A stretch of DNA of 64,000 bases from Nodularia spumigena CCY9414. GTDB taxonomy: Bacteria; Cyanobacteriota; Cyanobacteriia; Cyanobacteriales; Nostocaceae. The DNA is taken from NCBI RefSeq assembly GCF_000340565.2, contig NZ_CP007203.1, positions 3,093,824-3,157,823 of the forward strand. Direction: 5' to 3'. The notes below the pieces were generated by a model, which worked only from the letters and a program-made list of their open reading frames with translations, did no database searches and was not told where the DNA came from. The position numbers were made by a program, and so were the translations under genes. Below, one piece after another: positions 26,745-35,501 of this stretch; positions within the stretch are counted from its first letter, which is position 1, and each line of letters starts with the position of its first letter.

Positions 26745-27302
26745 TTATCTAGAATCTGCACTACCAACAGGGATCATTTCCAATAAAGTCCAATTTAAGT
26801 CTTTCTCAGAAATTTCAGTTACTGCTAGAGGCCATTCAATATGAAAAAATGGGTCATTGTAACGTAATCCTCGTTCATAACCTGGTGTATAAAACTCACC
26901 CACTTGATAGACAACCTCAGCATCATCTGTGAGGGTTTGATAACCGTGAGCAAACATTTCCGGTACATACAAAGCCCGGTGATTTTCTGCGGTTAATTCC
27001 ACGCCAATATGTGATAAAAAAGTCGGCGACTCAGGACGCATATCAATAATTACGTCATAGATAGCGCCTTTGGTACAACGCACTAATTTGGTTTCTGCGG
27101 CTGGAGAAACTTGATAATGCATTCCCCTTACAGTACCTTTCTTGTGGTTAAAAGATATATTACATTGGGCAACTGTAGGCTTCAAACCATGTGCCATAAA
27201 TTCTTGAGCGCAGAAACCACGGGCAAAAAATCCCCGATGATCCGGCTTTTTTTCAACATCAACAATGAATGCGTCTTTCAGTGTAGTTGTGGTAAATATC
27301 AT
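26745..27302 (-). CDS. rfbC: dTDP-4-dehydrorhamnose 3,5-epimerase family (RmlC/RfbC-like)
   Basis: 185 residues, cupin fold. The conserved blocks are present: DHRGFFAR near residue 22, the catalytic His in GTVRGMHYQ (about 60), YVPEMFAHGYQTL (about 110-122) and a Tyr in EFYTPGYERG (about 138). It epimerises C3 and/or C5 of a 4-keto-6-deoxy sugar nucleotide. As it follows CDP-glucose 4,6-dehydratase, the likely substrate is CDP-4-keto-6-deoxyglucose rather than the dTDP sugar of rhamnose synthesis. Confidence 0.9.
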   Translation of the reverse strand: MIFTTTTLKDAFIVDVEKKPDHRGFFARGFCAQEFMAHGLKPTVAQCNISFNHKKGTVRGMHYQVSPAAETKLVRCTKGAIYDVIIDMRPESPTFLSHIGVELTAENHRALYVPEMFAHGYQTLTDDAEVVYQVGEFYTPGYERGLRYNDPFFHIEWPLAVTEISEKDLNWTLLEMIPVGSADSR

Positions 27303-27339
27303 AGAATTTATCTGGAGAAATTTTGGGACAATTAGTTGG

Positions 27340-28488
27340 TTAACTTCTTGATTGAGCGACTTCAGCTACATTTTCCCCAGTTTCAACTTCCCACCGAGCA
27401 ATTTCTCGTTGCTGAAAATATGCAAGTTGCATAAACTGCTGAATTTGCGCTTGGCTCTTTTGCTGCATATCACAGCCTTGTTTCCAGGCTTTTGTCCAAT
27501 CCACAATCCAAGCTAAAGCTGTGGTTAAATCTAATTTTGGTTCCCAGTTAATTTGAGTTCGAGCTTTAGAACAATCCAAGGTTAACAAATTGGCTTCATG
27601 GGGTTGAACTTTACCATCCTGAATCCAATTAGCATCCTTACCCCAAAACTTTTGCAGCTGGTTAACTACCCAAGCTACGGTTTTTACTCCTGACTCATTC
27701 GGCCCAAAATTCCAGCCTCCACAATAAACTGAACCGTGAGTAAATAGTTTTTCAGCCAGCATTAAGTAACCATTTAGGGGTTCCAAAACGTGTTGCCAAG
27801 GGCGCACTGCTTGGGGATTTCTAATCACAACTTCTTTCCCGGAAAGCCAAGCGTTGAGAATATCAGGAATCAGTCTGTCCTTAGCCCAGTCTCCGCCGCC
27901 AATGACATTTCCAGCTCGAACACTGGCTACAGCTACTCCATGTTGAGCGTAATCAGCCGGATTGAAAAATGATTGACGATAAGCTGTGGTGACTAATTCA
28001 GCACATCCTTTACTACTGCTGTAAGGATCATATCCCCCCATAGCATCAGTTTCCCGGTAGCCCCAAACCCATTCCCGATTTTCATAACACTTATCAGAGG
28101 TGACTGAAACTACGGCTTTGACGCTGGGGACATTCCGTACTGCTTCCAATACGTTGACTGTTCCCATAATATTTACAGCATAGGTGTCTACTGGGTTGTA
28201 GTAAGATTCCCGCACCAACGCCTGCGCTGCCATATGGATGACAATATCGGGTTGATAGGTTTGCATCACTCGTTGGAGAAAATCTAAATCTTTGATATCT
28301 CCTACCACCGATGTCATCCCATCAGCAACATTAGCTAATTCAAACAGGTTCAAACTTGTGGGAGGTGTTAAAGCATAACCACACACTTCTGCCCCTAACA
28401 TTTGTAACCACAGAGATAACCAACTACCTTTAAAACCTGTATGTCCTGTGACAAAAACTTTTTTTCCAGACCAAAAATTTGATTTCAT
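27340..28488 (-). CDS. rfbG: CDP-glucose 4,6-dehydratase
   Basis: 382 residues, extended short-chain dehydrogenase fold. The NAD-binding motif is VFVTGHTGFKGSWL (about 11-24), the variant characteristic of RfbG; VSVTSDKCYENREW holds the catalytic Thr-Ser region and YDPYSSSKGCAEL the Tyr-x3-Lys. It converts CDP-glucose to CDP-4-keto-6-deoxyglucose. It lies between rfbF, which makes CDP-glucose, and rfbC, so the three form a deoxysugar branch feeding the heterocyst polysaccharide. Confidence 0.93.
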   Translation of the reverse strand: MKSNFWSGKKVFVTGHTGFKGSWLSLWLQMLGAEVCGYALTPPTSLNLFELANVADGMTSVVGDIKDLDFLQRVMQTYQPDIVIHMAAQALVRESYYNPVDTYAVNIMGTVNVLEAVRNVPSVKAVVSVTSDKCYENREWVWGYRETDAMGGYDPYSSSKGCAELVTTAYRQSFFNPADYAQHGVAVASVRAGNVIGGGDWAKDRLIPDILNAWLSGKEVVIRNPQAVRPWQHVLEPLNGYLMLAEKLFTHGSVYCGGWNFGPNESGVKTVAWVVNQLQKFWGKDANWIQDGKVQPHEANLLTLDCSKARTQINWEPKLDLTTALAWIVDWTKAWKQGCDMQQKSQAQIQQFMQLAYFQQREIARWEVETGENVAEVAQSRS

Positions 28489-28555
28489 TAGCTAAATTAT
28501 CCTCATGCAGCACGGTGTAAATTAACCTTCAGTTATGGCAATTACGAACTACGAA

Positions 28556-29329
28556 TTACCAGACTTTCCAAGGAGCATGACCACTTTTCCATAGCTCTTC
28601 TAGGTGGTTTTTATCACGTAAAGTATCCATCGGCTGCCAAAAATCATTATGTTTAAAAGCAGATAACTGATTCATCTGTGCCAGTTTTTCTAATGGTTCT
28701 TTCTCCCAAACTGTAGAGTCATCAGCAATCAAGTTAATTACTTCCGGTTCTAAAACAAAGTAACCGCCGTTAATCCATGCACCATCACCTTCCGGTTTTT
28801 CCCGAAAGCTGTTGATTTTAGTTTGCTCTTGTCCTAAAGAAATCGCACCAAAGCGTCCTGCTGGTTGAACGGCGCTGAGTGTCGCTAAGGTTTGTTGTTC
28901 TTTATGGAAGTTAATTAACTCTGTGATATTGATGTTACTTACACCATCGCCATAAGTGAAGCAAAAAGTGCTGTTACCAATATGCTCACTGATGCGCTTT
29001 AAGCGTCCACCTGTCATTGTGTAATCGCCCGTATTGACTAAGGTGACACGCCAGGGTTCAGCATAACCAGAATGTATACTCATCTGATTAAATCGCATAT
29101 CAAAGGTAACATCTGACATATGTAAAAAGTAATTGGCAAAATACTCTTTAATGATGTAACCTTTATATCCACAACAAATGATAAAGTCATTAATGCCGTG
29201 GGTAGAGTAAGTCTTCATAATGTGCCAAAGAATTGGTTTCCCACCAATTTCAACCATTGGCTTAGGTCTGATACTAGTTTCTTCACTGAGGCGTGTACCA
29301 AGCCCTCCAGCTAGAATTACCGCTTTCAT
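28556..29329 (-). CDS. rfbF: Glucose-1-phosphate cytidylyltransferase
   Basis: 257 residues from the ATG at 29329, chosen because MKAVILAGGLGTRLSEETSI is the true N-terminal nucleotidyltransferase motif and an AAAAGG site precedes it; the frame opens 27 codons earlier without conserved sequence. KPMVEIGGKPILWHIMKTYS is the second conserved block, and the CTP-specific RfbF features (YGDGVSNINI, REKPEGDGAWINGGYFV) are seen. It makes CDP-glucose, the entry point to the CDP-deoxysugar pathway, and is the first gene of the HEP island run. Confidence 0.93.
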   Translation of the reverse strand: MKAVILAGGLGTRLSEETSIRPKPMVEIGGKPILWHIMKTYSTHGINDFIICCGYKGYIIKEYFANYFLHMSDVTFDMRFNQMSIHSGYAEPWRVTLVNTGDYTMTGGRLKRISEHIGNSTFCFTYGDGVSNINITELINFHKEQQTLATLSAVQPAGRFGAISLGQEQTKINSFREKPEGDGAWINGGYFVLEPEVINLIADDSTVWEKEPLEKLAQMNQLSAFKHNDFWQPMDTLRDKNHLEELWKSGHAPWKVW

Positions 29330-29562
29330 ACAATTACCTTTTCGGAGATTTTTAGGTAGATTATTATTTGAATTTTTCGGGATGAAGAGGATGCACGTAT
29401 AGAGGAGCAAATTGCCTGGATAATGTCTTTGCTTCCGTACACAATATAACGATTATTTTTGGCTAATTGATGAAGAGGATGTAAATGATTTTCTTTTATA
29501 TATAAAATATAGATGAATATAGATATAATGATAATTCAATAAGTTAAATATAGTAAAATAGC

Positions 29563-29606
29563 TAAACATGATAAGAGTATGGAAATGCTCACCCTTATCA
29601 TGTTTA
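29563..29606. terminator. Long hairpin in the gap between the kinase gene and rfbF
   Basis: 13-bp perfect stem TAAACATGATAAG/CTTATCATGTTTA with an 18-base loop. It lies about 65 bases downstream of the minus-strand kinase stop, so it probably ends the VWA-PP2C-kinase transcript. The rest of the 29330-29671 gap is AT-rich and should hold the rfbF promoter. Confidence 0.5.
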
Positions 29607-29671
29607 ATTTTATCTCACCAAAAAAAAACTATTTAGGAAAAAACTAGCTCTAACTTCACTAGTTTTTTAAA

Positions 29672-31855
29672 TTAATTGTTCCCTGTATATTCCCATATAG
29701 CAGAGCTTTGTAATAAAGCAGTACATTGGCTTTCTATAATTACACAGATACTGCTAAGTGCTTGCTGGTAGCTTTCTGTATCCTCTTGCTCTAAGGAAAG
29801 TTTGGCTGCTGTTTGTAAATCTTCAATAGCCTTGAGATTATTGGGGTCAAATTCCTTGCCAGTATATTGTGTAAGTTCATAGCGAATCATCCCTCGCTTG
29901 AGATAGACTTTCGCCAAGCTGCCATTTATTTTTAGTGCTTCGTTAAAGTCAGCGATTACCTGTTGATATTCTGGAATAAAGTTACTGCTAAATTGTGCCA
30001 TTTTATAGCGAATTTCACCGCGCTGAAAATAAGCTTCTGCTCTGGATGCATTCAGTCGAATCGCCTGGGTCAAATCAACAATTGCTTGTTGATAAACTTG
30101 CACAGATTCACTGCTATATCTAGCCATTTTAGAACGGACAATACCTCTTCTAATATAGGCTTCAATTTCCTGCTTATTGATCCCCAGAGCTTGATTAAAG
30201 TCAGCGATCGCTAGCTGATATTCTCGATCAGGATCATGGCTATATTCAGCCATCATATAACGAGCATTACCTCGGTTGACAAAAGCTTTAACTTCTTCGG
30301 GGTTAATCTCTAAAGCTTGGTTATAGTCTTTGAGAGCGCCTTCATAATCTCTCAAATTATAGCGGGCATTGCCTCGGTTAACATAAGCTCTGGAACTTGT
30401 CGGTTGCTGTTCTATGGCTTGGCTAAACTTTTTGACTGCTTGGTCATAATCTCGAATTTGGTAAGCAGCATGACCGGCTTTATAGTAATCTGCGAAACTG
30501 AGAGTGTCTTCTGGTGGTTTGTGGGAACGAGCTATCAAAGTTTGTTGAGTGTAGGCATTTTGAGAAACGTATGGACGAGTAAATTTAATTACTACGTCCA
30601 AATACCCCAACAGACCAAAACCTAGTAAACACAAAATAGCAGGATAAAACTTGGTCTTTTTGCGATGTTGATAAGGAGAAAAGCCAGGAGTAGCTACTGA
30701 CTGCCAATAATTTACTTGATACTGCGGACTGACTGGTTGTGGAGAACGTGGACGCTGGGTGTAACGCCTTTTTGGTACGACTCGCGGGCGCAGATGTTCG
30801 CGATTCTCTACTGCTCTAGGTGATGGAAATGGATCACGTCCACCTAAGCGCAAAGTCCGTTCACACCAAGGACAACTATCTAAATGGTTGTTGTAGCGAT
30901 GCTGAGGATTAGTAGTACAAGTAATCAGGCTATCTTCGGCTTCAGCTAAAACTGATAGCCAAGTTTGAGCAGTGGGGCGCATCTGTGGGTCATGATGACC
31001 ATCCTCAAAGCAACGTAAAAACAATTCTTGCAACTTGGGATGAAGCACTTCCCAAGCAGGTGCGATGGGGGTAGGGCTATAAGGTACTTGGCGCTTTTGA
31101 CTGTAAGTGAAATGTCCCGCAGCAATGCGGGCTTCGTAAGGGGGTGGCTCAGAAATACCTTGAAAGATTCCCGAAAAGGGGTGAGTACCTTCCATTAAAA
31201 GTTGAAAAATCAACACCGCCAAGCCAAACAAGTCATGGGGAATTTGGCGATCGTGTTGAGCAAAAGTTTTATTTTGTAGTTCTGGTGGAGTAAACTCTGG
31301 TTTACCCACTGAACAGCGATAAACAAGATTCTGATCAGGATCGTATACTTGGAAAGAGTCAGTATCTACCAAAGTCACCAGTGCTGTATCACTGACGAGA
31401 ATATTTGACTCATTTACGTCACCAACGCAATACCCACTATTATGCAAAGCCGCAAAAGCCGCCGCTAAATTGCGAGCTGTACGCAGCAAATACTGATAAT
31501 TGAATAAAGGACAATGTTCGCGACGGGTTTTGGGATTGTAAAAGTCAATAATTGGGCGCATCCCGTAAATCCGGGGCATCAAAAAGCCAATGATACCATT
31601 GCCTTGATCTGTCGCCTGTAATAAATCCTGGGGCCAAGCAATGGAAATATGCCCCAAGCTAGCCGTAGGGTTTTCTGGAGGGTTAGCCAGCATCGCCCGG
31701 AGTTTTTGGGCGTGAGCAACTGTGGGCTTGTGATAAACCTTGGCTACTAAATCACCACAAGACGGTATTGCATAGATACAAGCTTCACCGCCACGCCCCA
31801 AACTAACGCTGAGGTTGATAATTTCTGGTTTGGGAAGACAACGTAAGACCTGCAT
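29672..31855 (-). CDS. Atypical protein kinase with zinc-binding linker and TPR repeats (TerY-P triad)
   Basis: 727 residues. Kinase domain 1-310: Gly-rich loop SLGRGGEACIY (18-28), ATP Lys39 in LVAKVY, catalytic loop GDVNESN with Asp146 and Asn151 in place of HRDxxxxN, metal site VDTDSF (163-168) instead of DFG. A His/Cys cluster ending CPWC (328-331) may bind zinc. One membrane helix at 403-423, then about seven TPR repeats (455-700; AYVNRGNARYNLRDYEGALK type). The first Met fits the fold start. It belongs to the kinase type that sits in triads with TerY-like VWA and PP2C genes, which lie just upstream here. Substrates are unknown. Confidence 0.85.
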   Translation of the reverse strand: MQVLRCLPKPEIINLSVSLGRGGEACIYAIPSCGDLVAKVYHKPTVAHAQKLRAMLANPPENPTASLGHISIAWPQDLLQATDQGNGIIGFLMPRIYGMRPIIDFYNPKTRREHCPLFNYQYLLRTARNLAAAFAALHNSGYCVGDVNESNILVSDTALVTLVDTDSFQVYDPDQNLVYRCSVGKPEFTPPELQNKTFAQHDRQIPHDLFGLAVLIFQLLMEGTHPFSGIFQGISEPPPYEARIAAGHFTYSQKRQVPYSPTPIAPAWEVLHPKLQELFLRCFEDGHHDPQMRPTAQTWLSVLAEAEDSLITCTTNPQHRYNNHLDSCPWCERTLRLGGRDPFPSPRAVENREHLRPRVVPKRRYTQRPRSPQPVSPQYQVNYWQSVATPGFSPYQHRKKTKFYPAILCLLGFGLLGYLDVVIKFTRPYVSQNAYTQQTLIARSHKPPEDTLSFADYYKAGHAAYQIRDYDQAVKKFSQAIEQQPTSSRAYVNRGNARYNLRDYEGALKDYNQALEINPEEVKAFVNRGNARYMMAEYSHDPDREYQLAIADFNQALGINKQEIEAYIRRGIVRSKMARYSSESVQVYQQAIVDLTQAIRLNASRAEAYFQRGEIRYKMAQFSSNFIPEYQQVIADFNEALKINGSLAKVYLKRGMIRYELTQYTGKEFDPNNLKAIEDLQTAAKLSLEQEDTESYQQALSSICVIIESQCTALLQSSAIWEYTGNN

Positions 31856-31996
31856 GATGAAATCACGGTGAATGGGGTTATGTAAAAGACTAATATCGCA
31901 AAATTAGCACAACATTGCTGAGAAAAAAGCTCATGAGACGTGAGCCACGTTTCAAGTATTTTTTTCACTTAGCACGGGCTAACGTCCCGCTTTGCT

Positions 31997-32806
31997 CTAA
32001 GCGCAGCTATCGTAGGGCTTTACAGCACTCTGGAAGCCGGCTAAAATCAGCGTCAGATCATCATCAGTACGTTGCGTAATCCGCTCAGAACCTAAAAACC
32101 GCACCAACTGCTCTTTGGCTAATGTTTGATCTTCCGCATTCTCTACAAAGTCGAATAAGGGAAAAAAGAATGGTTTGTGAGGTTCACCCAGAACCATGTT
32201 TAAAGCCACCATTTGTAGTCCATCGGTAAGGACTCCAATATTCACTATGGATTCACGCCATAATCTCATTTGCGCGGTATCTAAGGCATCAGGCGAAGTT
32301 AAAAAAGTCGTCTCGTTGATGTGTTCGCCATTGTCAGGTATTGTCAGTGCCACTAAGTTACCCATATGATCTTTGGCTACTGCTAAACCGTCTCCAATTT
32401 GTACAACTGCCACCATATCTGGTGTGGCAACCATAATAATTAAGGTAGTTGCTAAATCTTGAGGCTGTTTGCTACAAGCTACCGCTTCATCCTCTACTGC
32501 TTTTTTGGCGGCTAGTAAGGCTTCATTCAATAGTGATTGCACAATTGCATCATCTGCAAGGGAGTCTGGAGTAATTTCTTGGAGAGAAAGGTTTTCTATT
32601 GCTGTTTCTACAGCTACCATTGCTCCCACTTTTCCCTGACTGGCTGAACCAGCACCATCAGCAGCAGCAATTACCAATACATTACTTGGCAAGAGCTGCC
32701 AGTGGTGAGCATCTTGACATAGCTGCTTGTTTCTGATGTGACTTGTACCACATACAGATGCGGCGACTACTCGCCAATGAGATATCTTTTTTGATGTTGT
32801 GTTCAT
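31997..32806 (-). CDS. PP2C-family protein phosphatase (TerY-P triad)
   Basis: 269 residues from the ATG at 32806; an ATG at 32851 would add 15 basic residues. PPM-fold metal sites: CQDAHHW (the aspartate of motif 1), AAADGAGSASQGKVGA (motif DGxGS), TLIIMVATPDMVAVVQIGDG, and RTDDDLTLILA near the end. It is a Ser/Thr phosphatase of the group that reverses the action of the partner kinase. The 31856-31996 gap to the kinase gene contains dispersed palindromic repeats. It is the second gene of the triad, all in the same orientation. Confidence 0.87.
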   Translation of the reverse strand: MNTTSKKISHWRVVAASVCGTSHIRNKQLCQDAHHWQLLPSNVLVIAAADGAGSASQGKVGAMVAVETAIENLSLQEITPDSLADDAIVQSLLNEALLAAKKAVEDEAVACSKQPQDLATTLIIMVATPDMVAVVQIGDGLAVAKDHMGNLVALTIPDNGEHINETTFLTSPDALDTAQMRLWRESIVNIGVLTDGLQMVALNMVLGEPHKPFFFPLFDFVENAEDQTLAKEQLVRFLGSERITQRTDDDLTLILAGFQSAVKPYDSCA

Positions 32807-32877
32807 AGATTTTTTCACAGCAGCTAGCTGTCTGAGTATAAGCCGCGCCATACCTACGGTCAGCTACGCGATCGCGA

Positions 32878-33552
32878 TTAAAGAGTCCCCCAGCCAATCG
32901 GTGGTAGTGCTACCTGTTCATCTACCTGGGAATGGGAAACTGCTGACATACTAGCTGACAACCAAACAAACATCTCAATAAAATTCAGTCCTTTCAGTTT
33001 GAGCGGAGTCCTCACGGCTAATTGATTTAAGCGCATCATGTTAGCGTTTTCTACACCTACTGTGAAGAATGCAACTCGTTTATTGGCTTCCTCTCCTTGC
33101 AGGCGCTGCGCTGCTTGCTCTATCAGATGATCTAATTCCCCTTGCGGTTCTCCATCTGTAATCATAAATACCCAAGGACGATAGTAAGCAATGCCATTGG
33201 TACGATATAGAGATTTACGCTCTTGCACCATGTCTAATGCTTTATGAATTCCCGCGCCCATTGTCGTTAGTCCCTGTGCTGTCAATATTGGCGGGTTAAA
33301 TTGATCGGCTGTCACAAAGTCTTGGACTATATTGACGTTACTATCAAATGTGACAATGGCTACTTCAACTCTTCTGGCTGCTAAGGAATTTTTGACTAAT
33401 TCATCCTTTAAACTCAACAAGCCCTGATTTAACGCCTCTATTGCATCTCCTTGCATTGAGCCAGATGTGTCCAGCAATAGCACACAAGGACAACGTGGTT
33501 CAGGGTTTTCAGCAAATTCAACTATTTCATCGAGTTTTAAGGTATCGTGCAT
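32878..33552 (-). CDS. VWA-domain protein, TerY type
   Basis: 224 residues from the ATG at 33552; a TTG nine codons upstream has a better-placed AAGGA site and is a real alternative. The N-terminus MHDTLKLDEIVEFAENPEPR is the family's usual start. The von Willebrand A fold has its MIDAS metal site: DTSGSM (Asp28-x-Ser-x-Ser), GLTTMGAGI, and ITDGEPQGE. TerY-like proteins scaffold the phosphatase and kinase in the stress-linked TerY-P triad known from comparative genomics of tellurite-resistance systems. It is the first gene of the triad. Confidence 0.87.
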   Translation of the reverse strand: MHDTLKLDEIVEFAENPEPRCPCVLLLDTSGSMQGDAIEALNQGLLSLKDELVKNSLAARRVEVAIVTFDSNVNIVQDFVTADQFNPPILTAQGLTTMGAGIHKALDMVQERKSLYRTNGIAYYRPWVFMITDGEPQGELDHLIEQAAQRLQGEEANKRVAFFTVGVENANMMRLNQLAVRTPLKLKGLNFIEMFVWLSASMSAVSHSQVDEQVALPPIGWGTL

Positions 33553-33579
33553 AACTTTTTTTGTTATGTTATGTTTCAA

Positions 33580-34103
33580 TGCTTTATTTTCCTTTTTTCA
33601 AAGTATATAGTTTCGTTTCCGGAGCCTACAAGACTAAACATAAATGTTTAGCCCTAATTAGTGCAATCTTTATGAAACAGATACTTTTAACTAAATGATC
33701 TATATATACCATTTATTAATCAAAATGTGCCTAATTAGCCTGTTAATCACAGCTTTGTTTGCCAGCCTGTGAGATTGATTCCTGTGCTGGAATAAATCGC
33801 AGTTCCTCATATATAATCGGTATACATATTTATTTAAGAAATTATTTATGTACAAAGTTTTGTCTATCAACAAAATGTGGAATACTAACATAAATCTCGA
33901 CAAATCTCAGCAAATCATCTGACCAATTAATTCATTTAATCACTCTGTTATAAATTTAAATAAAAAAATCGCTATTTTTTCTATATACATATTTACAAGT
34001 TTATAATGTTTTTTTATTTTAAATATTAAATTTTCAAAAAAATCCCTAATCAAAGATTAATTGTGGCGGTATTCTGTATACTCTCTCGAAAATACACCAA
34101 AAT
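33580..34103. other. Divergent intergenic region between TerY triad and PatA-like gene
   Basis: About 520 AT-rich bases without a supported gene (the longest frame, 33700-33903 minus, has no family resemblance). It must contain the promoters for both flanking transcripts; none could be assigned by eye. Confidence 0.4.
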
Positions 34104-35453
34104 ATGAATAATATTGGCACTTTCACAGCATTACGTCCTCAGCGTTTGTTAAGACATTTATCTAATTGTTATGATACTACTTGTCTACAAGCTTTTAGTA
34201 ACTTAGTTACTTGGTCAATTTACCTAAAGCAGGGGAAAATAACCTACGCAACCCATTCAGTAGAACCTTTTGACCGACTAGAACGCCATCTGCGTCGCCT
34301 GAGTTATCAAATTCCAGGGCTTACTAGTGAAATTCGTGTCCAATTACGCTTAATGTTTGAAACTGACTTACATAATCAGTTCAGAGAATATCATGGTGAT
34401 ACGAATAATCATCCTGCTGATTATCAAGCTATTAACTGGTTGATGAATCAAGGGTATTTGAATACTCAACAAGCAACATTACTGATTGAAGAATTAGTTA
34501 AAGAAGTAGTTGAATCATTTTTATTAATTAAAAATGGTCATTTTGCATTCAGCTATTTCCCGCCAGAAGCATCAGAAATATGCAGATTAGATGTAGAAAA
34601 AGTTATAGAATTTTGCCAAATTCAATTAGATAATTGGTTGTCTTTAACACCTTATATTTCTTCACCTTATCAGCGCCCATATCTGTTGTTTACCAATATA
34701 GTTCAAAGTCAAGCTTTTTCAGATATCCAGCCAAATTTAACTACCTGGATGAAGGGTTTCAGCCTACGCCATCTTGCGGTGATGATGAATCAAGATGAAA
34801 TTGAATTGGCTAAAATACTATATCCTTACATTGTCAAAGGTGGAATTATATTACATGAACCAGATCCACCTTTTGATCAATTACCGATAACAGAATTATT
34901 TCACAAGAATTTAGTAGCCATACCAGTAGATACGCTCAAGAATACGAGCCAATCTGACTCAGATATTGTTGTAGAGGAATTCCAGGATATTTCTGCTCCT
35001 ATAGGAGAAAATATTCAGGAACTAACAATATCAAATAACATAAATCCTACTGCTGAAAGAGTAACTGCTGCTACTGTAAGCACCAAAAAAGTCTATAAAG
35101 TTGTTTCTGTAGATGATAGTCCAACAATTCTCCAAGAAATTAGCCGTTTTTTAGACAGTGAAACTTTTGTTGTCATTGCAATCAATAACCCGCTCAAAGC
35201 TGTAATGTCGATTATTCGACACAAGCCAGATTTAATTTTACTGGATTTAAATATGCCAGTAATTGACGGTTATGAGTTGTGTCGGGTTATACGAAATAAT
35301 TCGATGTTTAAAAATACTCCGGTGATTTTTGTCACAGGTTCTAAGGGAATTATTGATCAGGTAAAAGCGCGATTAGTAGGAGCATCTGGATATTTAACGA
35401 AACCTTTTACAAGAGTAGAGTTACACAAAATAATTTTTAGACACTTGAGTTAA
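34104..35453 (+). CDS. PatA-like response regulator (PATAN-REC)
   Basis: 449 residues. The N-terminal half (about 1-250) is a PATAN/DUF4388-type domain as in PatA: LRPQRLLRHLSNC at the start and GYLNTQQATLLIEELVKEVV. A linker of about 60 residues follows. The C-terminal receiver domain (330-449) has the acidic pair in VSVDDSP, phospho-acceptor Asp381 in LILLDLNMP, the Thr of FVTGS and Lys of YLTKPF, so it should be phosphorylatable. Such proteins control heterocyst patterning, motility or phototaxis in cyanobacteria. There is no chemotaxis operon beside it, so its partner kinase lies elsewhere. Confidence 0.88.
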   Translation: MNNIGTFTALRPQRLLRHLSNCYDTTCLQAFSNLVTWSIYLKQGKITYATHSVEPFDRLERHLRRLSYQIPGLTSEIRVQLRLMFETDLHNQFREYHGDTNNHPADYQAINWLMNQGYLNTQQATLLIEELVKEVVESFLLIKNGHFAFSYFPPEASEICRLDVEKVIEFCQIQLDNWLSLTPYISSPYQRPYLLFTNIVQSQAFSDIQPNLTTWMKGFSLRHLAVMMNQDEIELAKILYPYIVKGGIILHEPDPPFDQLPITELFHKNLVAIPVDTLKNTSQSDSDIVVEEFQDISAPIGENIQELTISNNINPTAERVTAATVSTKKVYKVVSVDDSPTILQEISRFLDSETFVVIAINNPLKAVMSIIRHKPDLILLDLNMPVIDGYELCRVIRNNSMFKNTPVIFVTGSKGIIDQVKARLVGASGYLTKPFTRVELHKIIFRHLS

Positions 35454-35501
35454 ATTAGCAAAATTTACCTCGGCAAAGTCCATTTTTATGGGGAATTGGG
35501 A

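Noticed and set aside
33700-33903. Minus-strand frame of 67 codons in the divergent gap
   Set aside because: AT-rich, no ribosome-binding site, no recognisable family; likely chance.
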